Source: Anaerolineaceae bacterium
Lineage (GTDB): Bacteria > Chloroflexota > Anaerolineae > Aggregatilineales > Phototrophicaceae
Assembly (NCBI GenBank): GCA_020634115.1
Contig: JACKCH010000017.1
Span: 1-64,000 of the forward strand
Reading direction: 5' to 3'
Length of the DNA stretch: 64,000 nt
Part shown: one piece after another, positions 8,916-16,562 of the stretch
Layout: every line of letters starts with the position of its first letter
How positions within the stretch are numbered: the stretch's first letter is position 1
Program-made: the position numbers and the translations under genes
The notes under the pieces: model-generated
The model's database searches: none
What the model was told of the DNA's origin: nothing
What the model saw: the letters and a program-made list of their open reading frames with translations, nothing else

Positions 8916-8944
8916 ATTGTAGCTAAATTCCCCTCGGTTAGCAA
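8916..8944 (-). promoter_or_regulatory. Promoter of the gcv operon
   Basis: On the minus strand TTGCTA (8944-8939) and TACAAT (8921-8916) are separated by 17 bases, placing transcription start about 60 bases before the riboswitch. Confidence 0.7.
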
Positions 8945-9044
8945 CAGGTCAGGACATATTTCAGATGCGGGTATGTTCGCTCAAAAATGAGCAAAAGGCC
9001 TAAGTTCCTGTCCTGTTTTACGCCAAATTGAAAGGCACGCCGAT

Positions 9045-9452
9045 TTACTCGTCTTTGATTTCCAGCCAGTTATACAGGCTTTGGCGGGCGTCTGTAGAGA
9101 GCAGCAGGTTAAAACTGAAGTGTCCGGTGGCATCCGCTACAATTGTAGGCCGTAAAATCAGCTCACCGCTGGTTTGTGCCCCCAGCGCTAGACTAGCCTG
9201 CCCAGTGCCAACCTGTCGTGTTGTTTGCAAACCGCTAACGGGTTGAATCCGTTCGAGAACGTGGGTGAATTCTTCCAAACGCAGACGCAGTGATATTTCT
9301 AGCGGCCCATAGCTTGCCGAAACGACCAGATACGCGCCTTCACGCCGCATTGCCATTGTCGCTTTGGAATGAACGTCCTCAGTAGTGGTCAGGGAGATAA
9401 TGTGGGTTTCGGTATCAATACTGACGTGATCTAAGCGTTCGAAATGCCTCAT
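9045..9452 (-). CDS. Hypothetical protein, 135 aa
   Basis: I do not recognise the family. The protein begins MRHFERLDHVSIDTETHIIS, has no signal peptide, membrane segment or catalytic motif, and ends in the acidic WLEIKDE. It alternates short beta-like hydrophobic stretches with charged residues, consistent with a small beta-rich cytoplasmic protein. It stands alone between the gcv promoter and the divergent cytochrome c gene. Coding status rests on ORF length and ordinary codon use. Confidence 0.6.
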   Translation of the reverse strand: MRHFERLDHVSIDTETHIISLTTTEDVHSKATMAMRREGAYLVVSASYGPLEISLRLRLEEFTHVLERIQPVSGLQTTRQVGTGQASLALGAQTSGELILRPTIVADATGHFSFNLLLSTDARQSLYNWLEIKDE

Positions 9453-9666
9453 CGAATAACAACTCCAGGTTCATAAAATCGTGGCGAACAGTATAGCATA
9501 TCCTCTGGTATTCTCATAGAAAGTTAACCACATGACATTTGTCACTACTAATCCATGATTTTCTTCCCTAAAAACATCACCCTCAAAACATTAAGATGTC
9601 TCTGTGTGCATTTTTCCCAATTTCTCCTATTTAACTATATACATATACAGAGGGGTATAAGCCGTA

Positions 9667-10218
9667 ATGCTGAAAGTAAGCCGTTCATTTCTCCTGTTCG
9701 CTGCGCTGATTATGGTACTGGCTGCCTGTGGTGGTAGCAGTACGCCTGAGGCTGCGCCGACTAAAGAACCCACCGCTGTTCCCACTGAAGAGCCAACGGC
9801 TGTTCCCACCGAAGAGTCAGCGATGGAAGCGACCGAAGAGCCGATGATGGAAGCAACTGATGAGGCTATGATGGAAGCCACCGAAGAAGCCGCAGTTGAA
9901 GAAGAAGTTGTTGGCGATCCGGTTAAGGGGCAGGAGCTTTTCAGTGAATTCCGTAGTGAAGTTAATTTCGCCTGCGCGACCTGCCATTATACTGACAAAG
10001 AAGATCAACTGGTTGGCCCCGGAATGCTGGGTCTGGGTGAGCGTGCGGCGACTCGTGTTTCGGGCATGACCGCCACAGAATATCTGCGGGACTCCATTTT
10101 GCATCCGAGCAACCACATCGTAGAAGGCTTTCCTGATCTCCTGATGCCGCAGACTTTTGGCGATATTTTTACGGACGATCAGATCAACGACCTGATTGCT
10201 TATCTGAAAACGCTGTAG
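9667..10218 (+). CDS. Lipoprotein cytochrome c (monoheme)
   Basis: A 183-residue membrane-anchored electron carrier. A lipoprotein signal peptide ends at LAAC (Cys21), an acidic Glu/Thr/Pro repeat linker (about 30-82, EPTAVPTEE and EATEE units) acts as a tether, and a class I cytochrome c domain follows with the heme motif CATCH (103-107) and a likely axial Met in LLMPQTF. It lies directly upstream of the ba3 oxidase genes, so it is the likely electron donor to the CuA site of subunit II. The spacing to the next gene is about 130 bases. Confidence 0.92.
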   Translation: MLKVSRSFLLFAALIMVLAACGGSSTPEAAPTKEPTAVPTEEPTAVPTEESAMEATEEPMMEATDEAMMEATEEAAVEEEVVGDPVKGQELFSEFRSEVNFACATCHYTDKEDQLVGPGMLGLGERAATRVSGMTATEYLRDSILHPSNHIVEGFPDLLMPQTFGDIFTDDQINDLIAYLKTL

Positions 10219-10350
10219 TCGTCTAGCACTCGTGATCTGGTTCCCTGTCGCGGGGAAACACCGTGGTGGCATAACCCTGGAAAGATGTTACACTTGCCGA
10301 CTGCGGAACCAGATATCTTATGTCCATATTATTTGGGGAGGGAAAAAATT

Positions 10351-10491
10351 ATGGAAAAGAAGGAAAACGAACAGCATGATAAGTCGTTTTCGCCAAGGGG
10401 AGCATTTCTTTTTGTTATGCTTATGATGGTAGGCTACATTCTCTATTGGGCCTTCATCTATTATACGGTCGTCATCGAACGGGGGGGATAG
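10351..10491 (+). CDS. Cytochrome c oxidase subunit IIa (ba3 small subunit)
   Basis: A 46-residue protein with a charged N-terminus (MEKKENEQHDK) and a single hydrophobic helix (about 17-42, AFLFVMLMMVGYILYWAF). Size, topology and position immediately before subunit II match the single-helix subunit IIa of Thermus-type ba3 oxidases. The ATG at 10351, not the longer in-frame start at 10285, is chosen because GGGGAGGGA precedes it. Only 4 bases separate its stop from the subunit II start. Confidence 0.8.
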   Translation: MEKKENEQHDKSFSPRGAFLFVMLMMVGYILYWAFIYYTVVIERGG

Positions 10492-10495
10492 CACC

Positions 10496-10990
10496 ATGCA
10501 TATTGATAAGTATGAACGTTATTGGATGGTTGCAGCAGCGCTGATGCTGGGTGCGTTTTTCGCTGCGTTACTCGCCAGTTCGGTTGTATTTGGTGTCCAC
10601 CTGCCGGACCCGGCTGGTCGTGTCAACCCGGAAAAACTTAGTGAAACCGCGTTCGCGACTCCTGGGCTGCGGGATATGGGCGATAACCACTATGAAGCCC
10701 ATATTGTGGCCCAGATGTGGCTCTATAACACTGGAGAGGTGGTGGACGGTGTTCCGACAATTCGTGTGCCGCAGGGTGCGACTGTGACCTTTAATGTTAC
10801 CAGTAAAGATGTCACACATGGCTTTTATGTTGAATATCACAACGTCAATATGATGATTATCCCCGGTCTGATTTCGCGGGGGACGGCCACTTTTAACGAG
10901 CCTGGCACCTATCGGATTGTTTGCCATGAGTACTGCGGCAATGGTCACCAGAATATGACCGCCCAGATTATTGTCGAACCGAGCGCGTAA
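10496..10990 (+). CDS. cbaB: ba3-type cytochrome c oxidase subunit II (CuA)
   Basis: Accepts electrons from cytochrome c at a binuclear CuA centre on the outer face of the membrane. The 164-residue protein has one N-terminal helix, the short form typical of B-family oxidases (Thermus ba3 subunit II is similar in size). The CuA ligands are Cys143, Cys147, His151 and Met154 in CHEYCGNGHQNM, plus a His in VTHGFYVEYHN near residue 107. It is in an operon between subunit IIa and subunit I, with short spacers. Confidence 0.95.
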   Translation: MHIDKYERYWMVAAALMLGAFFAALLASSVVFGVHLPDPAGRVNPEKLSETAFATPGLRDMGDNHYEAHIVAQMWLYNTGEVVDGVPTIRVPQGATVTFNVTSKDVTHGFYVEYHNVNMMIIPGLISRGTATFNEPGTYRIVCHEYCGNGHQNMTAQIIVEPSA

Positions 10991-11013
10991 CCGGATAAAG
11001 GAGAATCCTTATC

Positions 11014-12717
11014 ATGCAAGCTGCACAATCACGGGATGTTCCCGTTTTAGAATTCCCCAAACTCACTGCGCTCAAATCTGAGCGTTGGCTGGTGGGTATC
11101 CATTTGATTGTTGCTTTTTCTGCGCTGTCATTGGGGTTGTTGATGGGGCCGTTCCAGGCTTTCCACCGTGCCCCGGCGCTCAAATGGGATATTCCGATTT
11201 TTTCATATTACTATCAGGCGCTCACGCTGCACGGTGTTTTGAATGCGCTGGTGTTTACAACCTTTTTCATTGTTGGGTTCAGCTACTTTGTGACACAGCG
11301 CACCTTACAGCGTCCCATGGCGAGTATTCGTGCCGCCTGGGTCGCCTTTGTCATGATGTTTGTCGGTCTGGCGCTGGCGGCATTTGCGATTATCACCGGG
11401 CAGGCTAACGTGTTGTTCACCTTCTATCCACCACTGGTCGCACACCCTACATTCTACCTGGGGCTGACACTGGTGATCGTGGGGTCATGGGTTGCCGGCG
11501 GCAATATCTTCTTCACCTATGCGTCCTGGAAGCGTGACCACAAAGGCAAGCGTGTGCCACTGGCCGTTTATGCTACCCTCGCTAACTTCATTATGTGGAT
11601 TACCGCCACCATAGGCGTCGCAGTTGAGGTGTTGTTCCTGCTGCTGCCGCTTTCCTTGGGGTTGGTACAGACGACTGATCCGCAGGTTGCGCGGATTATG
11701 TTCTGGTTCTTCGGTCACCCCCTGGTGTATTTCTGGTTGCTTCCGGCCTATACCGCCTGGTACACCATGATGCCCAAGCAAAACGGCGTACGCCTGTTCA
11801 GCGATGGCCTGGGGCGCATGGCCTTCCTGATGATTATGATTCTCTCCATTCCAATCGGCGTGCATCACCTGTTCGCTGACCCCGGTGTGAGTGAAGTTGC
11901 TAAGCTATTCCATGCACTACTGACTTTAGTCGTCGCGTTCCCCAGCCTCCTGACCGCATTCAATATCGCCGCGACCCTCGAAATGGCCGGCCAGAAGCGT
12001 GGCAGTAAAGGCCTAATGGGATGGGTCTTCAAGCAGAATTGGGGCAGCCCGGTAATGGCCGGGTATATCACCGGGATGCTGATTTTCATCATCGGTGGCA
12101 TCACGGGGATTATGAATGCTTCGTTCACGCTGAACATCGCGCTGCACAACACCACCTGGGTTCCCGGTCATTTCCATACAACCCTGGCAGGCGGCGTGTT
12201 CCTGACTTATATGGGCATCTTTTATTGGCTGCTGCCCTTCCTGAGTGGCCGTAAGTTGTTCGCTCCCAAGCTGGCAACCGCGCAGGTGTATCTGTGGTTT
12301 GTGGGGATGCTATTATTTGGTATGTCAATGGGACGCGCAGGTATCGAGGGTGCGCCGCGCCGTACTGACGTTGCGACGGCGGGTTACGTGAATGCCAATG
12401 CCGTTCCCTGGCTGAATCTCACCGCAGTGGCGGGCATGATCTTGCTGGTAAGTGCCATCCTGCTGTATGTGGTCATCCTGGGGACGCTTTTCGCTTCCAA
12501 GAAACAGGAACAGGCCGAAGCTGAGCCGCCGATTGATACCGAAGCGCCGGCGGATGACCCATCACCGGGTATTTTTGAGAATTGGCGTATCTGGCTGGTC
12601 GTGATTGTGATTTCCAACCTCATCATGTGGGGGCCGGTGCTGATTCAGGCGCTGGATTTCACCAACGGGTTTATCATCTTTGGCTTCCACCCGAATGCAC
12701 CTATTCCCTTGAAATAA
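11014..12717 (+). CDS. cbaA: ba3-type cytochrome c oxidase subunit I
   Basis: Proton-pumping heme-copper oxidase core, 567 residues, with about 13 hydrophobic segments. All metal ligands are visible: His73 in LTLHGVLN and His388 for the low-spin heme, His386 in PGHFH for heme a3, and CuB ligands His235, His284 and His285. Tyr239 in HPLVY is the cross-linked tyrosine of the family. These numbers run one or two residues above those of Thermus ba3, supporting B-family assignment. A 12-bp terminator follows, closing the oxidase operon. Confidence 0.96.
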   Translation: MQAAQSRDVPVLEFPKLTALKSERWLVGIHLIVAFSALSLGLLMGPFQAFHRAPALKWDIPIFSYYYQALTLHGVLNALVFTTFFIVGFSYFVTQRTLQRPMASIRAAWVAFVMMFVGLALAAFAIITGQANVLFTFYPPLVAHPTFYLGLTLVIVGSWVAGGNIFFTYASWKRDHKGKRVPLAVYATLANFIMWITATIGVAVEVLFLLLPLSLGLVQTTDPQVARIMFWFFGHPLVYFWLLPAYTAWYTMMPKQNGVRLFSDGLGRMAFLMIMILSIPIGVHHLFADPGVSEVAKLFHALLTLVVAFPSLLTAFNIAATLEMAGQKRGSKGLMGWVFKQNWGSPVMAGYITGMLIFIIGGITGIMNASFTLNIALHNTTWVPGHFHTTLAGGVFLTYMGIFYWLLPFLSGRKLFAPKLATAQVYLWFVGMLLFGMSMGRAGIEGAPRRTDVATAGYVNANAVPWLNLTAVAGMILLVSAILLYVVILGTLFASKKQEQAEAEPPIDTEAPADDPSPGIFENWRIWLVVIVISNLIMWGPVLIQALDFTNGFIIFGFHPNAPIPLK

Positions 12718-12742
12718 CCTGTAATGACTGAAGTTTAAAATG

Positions 12743-12778
12743 AGAGACGATGGGTTCAGGCCCATCGTCTCTTGTTTA
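12743..12778 (+). terminator. Rho-independent terminator after the oxidase operon
   Basis: A perfect 12-bp stem (AGAGACGATGGG with CCCATCGTCTCT) around a six-base loop, followed by TGTTTATC. The T run is short but the stem is strong. Confidence 0.75.
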
Positions 12779-12944
12779 TCTGGCGCTTTTTGCTTATGAT
12801 CGAATCAGGCAAGTGAGGGGATTTATACGCGTTCCCGGTGGATAAACCGTCTTATTGCTCCTGGTTCATGTCAATACCTTACCCACCGAAAAATTCCCCT
12901 GTTCTTTAGACCGCCCATTTTTTGTTTATTAATCAGGTAAAGCG

Positions 12945-13250
12945 ATGCAACAGATTAACTCTGACCCGGCTGAAAACACGACCTCTACGGATTGGGCATT
13001 GGTGCGATTAGTCACCATTGCGATGCTGGTTGGCTTCGGCGTAATGATGATTCTTACCGGGATGTTTTATGTAAAAGACCTGGAGACTTTGCGGAATGTG
13101 CCGACGATGGTCTGGGATTTCGTGTGTGGCAGGCCGGTAGATAGTGGAATCACCCTGCCACTGCTGCTCACCCTGGGGACGCTCTCGATTCTGATTGGTG
13201 CCGGGGTCTGGATGATGGGACGGTGGCGCAGCCGGAAAACGGTGGCGTAG
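12945..13250 (+). CDS. Small two-helix membrane protein (copy 1)
   Basis: A 101-residue protein with two predicted membrane helices (about 20-45 and 70-92), a single Cys in WDFVCGRPVDSG and a basic C-terminus. I do not recognise the family. The next gene encodes a diverged paralogue that shares the block LPxLLTLGTL followed by a Gly-rich helix, the order helix-Cys loop-helix, and the basic tail. The pair lies between the ba3 oxidase operon and the copper-chaperone block, suggesting a role in oxidase assembly or as accessory subunits, but this is inference from position. Confidence 0.7.
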   Translation: MQQINSDPAENTTSTDWALVRLVTIAMLVGFGVMMILTGMFYVKDLETLRNVPTMVWDFVCGRPVDSGITLPLLLTLGTLSILIGAGVWMMGRWRSRKTVA

Positions 13251-13314
13251 CCTGCTGGTTGGCGTGGCTCACGGTTCTCTATCCCCGCTTGACTCTGATT
13301 TTAGGAACTCTTGT

Positions 13315-13608
13315 ATGACCTCTCTTTTGACCGATTCTGATTCCGCGCCTCCTGCCCCTGAGCCCCGAAGGCGACGACTCGGCACATTTCAATGGGCTGT
13401 GATTGGGTTGTTGGCCGCTGGCCTGGTAATGTTGACGATTAGTGCAGCCTACCTAGTTGAACTGAATGCCCTCTGGCAGAATGGCAGCGGCTATTGTTCG
13501 GTGCATGTCGAACGTGGAAAGACGCTGCCAATTCTCCTCACGTTGGGGACGCTTGCGCTCATGGGGGGCTTTGGCCTCTGGCTGGGCGGGCGGCGCGCCT
13601 CGAAATGA
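13315..13608 (+). CDS. Small two-helix membrane protein (copy 2)
   Basis: A 97-residue paralogue of the preceding gene: two helices, one Cys in the loop (GSGYCSVHVERG), LPILLTLGTLALMGG and a basic end. Its N-terminus is Pro/Arg-rich instead of acidic. The ATG at 13315 is chosen over an in-frame start at 13264 because AGGAA lies just upstream. The gap to copy 1 is 64 bases, so the two are probably co-transcribed. Confidence 0.7.
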   Translation: MTSLLTDSDSAPPAPEPRRRRLGTFQWAVIGLLAAGLVMLTISAAYLVELNALWQNGSGYCSVHVERGKTLPILLTLGTLALMGGFGLWLGGRRASK

Positions 13609-13609
13609 G

Positions 13610-13637
13610 TTGGCTGCTGGCCGCTAGCCGCTGGTGT
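13610..13637. repeat. Heptad tandem repeat, locus 1
   Basis: About four degenerate seven-base units (TTGGCTG, CTGGCCG, CTAGCCG, CTGGTGT) immediately after a stop codon. It is one of eight loci of this family in the window. Confidence 0.6.
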
Positions 13638-13683
13638 TCTAACGTGCAGTCTCGAATTAAATCCACGAAAACCGATAGGATTC

Positions 13684-13706
13684 GTAGGGACGAGCCTGCC
13701 CGTCCG
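13684..13706. repeat. Dispersed GTAGGG hairpin element
   Basis: GTAGGGACGAGCCTGCCCGT reads like the reverse complement of the element at 27280-27303 with two single-base deletions. The stem GGACGAGC with GCCCGTCC keeps 7 of 8 pairs. Confidence 0.6.
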
Positions 13707-13822
13707 TTGAAAGCATACGAAAACGCGCTTAGCTTATTAGGCTAATGAGCTATCCGGCTAGTTAGTGGTAAGCGGCCACTAGCCAGCCCCGATACATTAC
13801 CCAAAATGCCCCCTTTATCACC

Positions 13823-13851
13823 TTGCGATTGCCTGTCCCTGTTGTTATAAT
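13823..13851 (+). promoter_or_regulatory. Promoter of the DeoR-NosL regulator gene
   Basis: TTGCGA (13823-13828), a 17-base spacer and a perfect TATAAT (13846-13851). The predicted start of transcription is near 13858, which argues for translation from ATG 13891 rather than GTG 13864. Confidence 0.7.
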
Positions 13852-13861
13852 TCGTGAGAAC

Positions 13862-13875
13862 TTGTGAAATATAAC
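13862..13875 (+). promoter_or_regulatory. Candidate operator TTGTGAAAT at the regulator gene
   Basis: TTGTGAAATATAAC lies at the predicted transcription start. Its first nine bases are identical to the candidate operator upstream of the PCuAC gene (14480-14493). A position just after the -10 would suit autorepression. This is a two-site match only. Confidence 0.4.
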
Positions 13876-13890
13876 AGTAGATCACATTTT

Positions 13891-14454
13891 ATGACGAAAC
13901 TCCCCGCCGTGCGCCAGGAGCAGATCCTGGCATGGCTGCAAAAGGAAAAACGGATCACCATTGAAACCCTGGCGGAACGCTTGGGCGTTTCAATCATGAC
14001 GATTCACCGTGATCTGGACGTGCTGGCACTGGCAGGGCAGGTTGAGAAAGTGCGCGGCGCGGCGCAGATTTCTACCCGGGGAATAATAGGGGAAACAGCG
14101 CATCAGTGCAGTTTATGCTCCATGCCTGTACCTCTGCGAACCTCATTTATTATCAACACAACTTCCGGCGAGAAGGTATATGGCTGCTGCCCACACTGTG
14201 GCCTGCTGCTGCTCGAACGTCACCCGGATACGACGCTGGTGCTGACACGGGATTTTCTGTATGGGCGAATGGTGAATGCCGGGGATGCTTACTATCTCAT
14301 CGATTCCGATATAGCGGTATGTTGTGCGCCCAGCGTGCTGTGTTTCGCTGGAGAGCGAGATGCCCAGCGCTTTCAACAGGGATTTGGCGGCAACGTGTTG
14401 GATTTCGAGTTCGCCAGAGCACATCTGATAAGCCGTCATCGGGGTAGTGAGTAG
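13891..14454 (+). CDS. DeoR-type HTH fused to a NosL-like Cys-rich domain (putative copper-responsive regulator)
   Basis: A 187-residue predicted transcription factor. Residues 7-58 form a DeoR-type winged HTH (RQEQILAWLQKEKRITIETL, then LGVSIMTIHRDLDVL). The C-terminal part is not the usual DeoR sugar-phosphate domain. It has CSLCSM (73-78), CCPHC (99-103), CC (144-145) and an ending CFAGERDAQRF...GG that resembles the copper chaperone NosL. The next genes encode PCuAC and Sco copper chaperones and the preceding ones a copper oxidase, so metal (copper) sensing is inferred. ATG 13891 is preferred over GTG 13864, which would leave almost no leader. Confidence 0.75.
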   Translation: MTKLPAVRQEQILAWLQKEKRITIETLAERLGVSIMTIHRDLDVLALAGQVEKVRGAAQISTRGIIGETAHQCSLCSMPVPLRTSFIINTTSGEKVYGCCPHCGLLLLERHPDTTLVLTRDFLYGRMVNAGDAYYLIDSDIAVCCAPSVLCFAGERDAQRFQQGFGGNVLDFEFARAHLISRHRGSE

Positions 14455-14479
14455 CTGAGCTAAAAATTTTTTGTCGCAT

Positions 14480-14493
14480 TTGTGAAATTTCAC
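14480..14493. promoter_or_regulatory. Candidate operator (perfect 12-bp palindrome) upstream of PCuAC gene
   Basis: GTGAAATTTCAC (14482-14493) is a perfect palindrome inside TTGTGAAATTTCAC, about 100 bases before the PCuAC start. It shares TTGTGAAAT with a site at the regulator's own start, making it a candidate binding site for that regulator. Confidence 0.5.
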
Positions 14494-14592
14494 GCTTATA
14501 CACTTTATCTAATGCTGGATTCAATCGGGCTTTTACCACGCAAGCCCGTTTTAATTGTTTATCGAAAATTGGGAAGGAAGGGATTTTACAAA

Positions 14593-15597
14593 ATGGCTAA
14601 ACGGATGCTGCTGGTGATCTTACTTTTGGGCGTGCTGCTCGTCGGGACGACGGCGGATGCTCAGGAAACGGAGAATATCGTCGTTGTCAATGTCTGGGCG
14701 CGACCTACGGCGGTCAGAATGGAAGGCATGACAATGCCTGAGGCCACCGCCGAACCGATGGGTAATATGGGCGAAGCGACTGCTGAACCGATGAACATGG
14801 GCGGCGAACACAGCATGAGCGACGCGGTGAGTGCGGCTTATATGCAGATCACCAATCAGACAGACCAGACGATTCGTCTTGTCAGCGCGTCCAGCCTGGT
14901 TTCGGCGCGTACCGAAGTTCATGAAGTGAGCATGGTGAACAATGTGATGCAAATGCACCCGGTGGAGGGCGGCATTGAAATCCTAGCCGGCGATACGGTT
15001 GCGCTGCAACCGGGCGGCTATCATGTTATGTTGATGGAGTTGCAGCAGGATTTGTATACCGGCGACGCCCTGGCCGTCACCCTGACATTTGAACTGGCTG
15101 ACGGCACAACCCAGGAGATTACCGTAGGAGCGGCGATTCAGGATGAACCCCCGGCGGAAAGCCCGATAGAAATCGCCAACGCCTGGGCACGGCCTACTGC
15201 TGTCAAGATGGATGGTATGGAAGGTGGCATGGGCAATATGGGTGAAGCTACCGCCGAGCCGATGGCTATGGGCAGCAGCGCGGTGAGCGCGGCCTATATG
15301 CTGATCGAAAATTCCGGCGATACCGCTGACCGGCTGGTGGCCGCTCGTACTGTGGTCGCCGGGTTGGTCGAAATTCACGAAGTCAACATCGTGGATAATG
15401 TGATGCGGATGCACCCGGTTGAGGGTGGTATCGACATTCCGGTGGGTGGGACGGTGGCGCTGCAACCGGGCGGCTATCATGTCATGCTGATGAACCTGCA
15501 ACAAGATTTGTATACCGGTGAGGCGTTTGGCCTGACGCTGGTCTTTGAATCCGGGCTGGAAATCACGGTGGGTGTGCCGATCACCGAGCCGCAATAA
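14593..15597 (+). CDS. Exported copper chaperone with two PCuAC domains
   Basis: Delivers copper to CuA-type oxidases outside the membrane. A signal peptide (about 1-24) is followed by two repeated PCuAC domains. Domain 1 (about 28-182) has copper-site residues His110, Met121, His144 and Met146; domain 2 (about 193-330) has His262, Met273, His296 and Met298, and the blocks MHPVEGGI and LQPGGYHVML recur in both. Each domain has a Met-rich insertion (MEGM, MGNMGEATAEPM) that may bind extra copper. The ATG at 14593 is chosen for its AAGGAAGGGA site and signal peptide. It lies between the putative copper regulator and Sco1. Confidence 0.92.
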   Translation: MAKRMLLVILLLGVLLVGTTADAQETENIVVVNVWARPTAVRMEGMTMPEATAEPMGNMGEATAEPMNMGGEHSMSDAVSAAYMQITNQTDQTIRLVSASSLVSARTEVHEVSMVNNVMQMHPVEGGIEILAGDTVALQPGGYHVMLMELQQDLYTGDALAVTLTFELADGTTQEITVGAAIQDEPPAESPIEIANAWARPTAVKMDGMEGGMGNMGEATAEPMAMGSSAVSAAYMLIENSGDTADRLVAARTVVAGLVEIHEVNIVDNVMRMHPVEGGIDIPVGGTVALQPGGYHVMLMNLQQDLYTGEAFGLTLVFESGLEITVGVPITEPQ

Positions 15598-15709
15598 CAA
15601 TAGCCCCTGAAGATAAATCTTGGTAAAGTAGTGGGGCGCGAGATGTGCTCTACTGCGTTCTATACGCTTATTGTTTGAGTTGTACAAGGGAAAAAAGGTT
15701 GTAAATACG

Positions 15710-16420
15710 ATGTCTGATGATACCCCGTTGAATGCTGATTCCAAACCATCGAAAGGCCGTCTAATTGCCCTGAGTGCACTTCTAACGGTTGCCACTGTGA
15801 TTGTGGGCGTGGTCTTATTCATGGTGTTTGACCAATTGACCCAACAGCCCGTGCAGTCGAATCTGGCGGGTGCTGCGGCGATTGTGGATGGTGAGAATTT
15901 TGATGGTGTTACACCAATTGACCCGCCGCGTCCGGTGGCCGATTTTACGCTCCCCAGCCATACCGGGCAGCCCTTCAACCTGAGCGATGTGCGCGGCAAA
16001 GTGGTGATGCTGTATTTCGGCTATACGCACTGCCCGGATATTTGCCCGCTCACGCTACTGGAATTTAAGAAAGTGCATGAACTCCTGGGGGATGATGCAG
16101 ACCAAACTGCGTTCGTCTTCGCCAGTGTGGATGGCGAGCGCGATACTCCGGAGGCACTCGCGAAATACCTGCAAGTACGCAATGTGGCGGACTTTGTGAC
16201 CGCCCTCAGCGGCGAGGAAGGCGATATGCGGCGTATTGGCGTGGATTATGGCCTGTTTTTCGAGAAAGTGCCTGATCCCGGCTCACCGGAGAATTACCTG
16301 ATGAATCACACTGCCGCGTCTTTCCTGCTGAACAAGGAAGGTGAACTCGTGGCGATATTCTCCTTTGGCACCGAGGCCTCTGTGATGGCCGACGAAATGG
16401 AGAAGTTCATCAAAGAGTAG
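15710..16420 (+). CDS. SCO1/SenC-type copper chaperone
   Basis: Membrane-anchored thioredoxin-fold protein used in CuA assembly. It has 236 residues: one N-terminal helix (about 17-40), then a domain with the copper and redox motif C108-P-D-I-C112 in GYTHCPDICPLT and the distal ligand His200 in YLMNHTAASF. These three ligands define functional Sco proteins. The ATG at 15710 is chosen over a longer in-frame start because AAAAAAGG precedes it. It follows the PCuAC gene by about 110 bases and serves the ba3 oxidase upstream. Confidence 0.95.
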   Translation: MSDDTPLNADSKPSKGRLIALSALLTVATVIVGVVLFMVFDQLTQQPVQSNLAGAAAIVDGENFDGVTPIDPPRPVADFTLPSHTGQPFNLSDVRGKVVMLYFGYTHCPDICPLTLLEFKKVHELLGDDADQTAFVFASVDGERDTPEALAKYLQVRNVADFVTALSGEEGDMRRIGVDYGLFFEKVPDPGSPENYLMNHTAASFLLNKEGELVAIFSFGTEASVMADEMEKFIKE

Positions 16421-16482
16421 AAATCCCAAAGTGGGAGAACGTCGGTGTTGTGCCTCGAGTGCGAGAATGATAGGCAATGTGG

Positions 16483-16531
16483 GGGAGCGCCAGTGTGCGC
16501 TCCCAGTGCGGCTACACCGGGCCGCCCCTAC
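16483..16531. repeat. Composite two-hairpin intergenic element
   Basis: Hairpin GGGAGCGC-cagtgt-GCGCTCCC (16483-16504) is followed by GCGGC...GCCGC and CCCTAC (16508-16531). The reverse complement resembles 24116-24163, including GGAGCGCACACTGGCG. It sits between convergent genes and lacks a T run, so terminator function is doubtful. Confidence 0.65.
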
Positions 16532-16562
16532 ACCCGGTAAATTAATCTTGTTCGTCTACTAC

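Noticed and set aside
13863..13887. CRP-like site TGTGA...TCACA before the DeoR-NosL gene
   Set aside because: The spacing between halves is 14 bases rather than 6, so it does not fit a CRP site; the TTGTGAAAT match to the PCuAC upstream region is more informative.
16483..16504. Perfect hairpin as a terminator after Sco1
   Set aside because: No T run follows on either strand; it is better explained as part of a repeated element.
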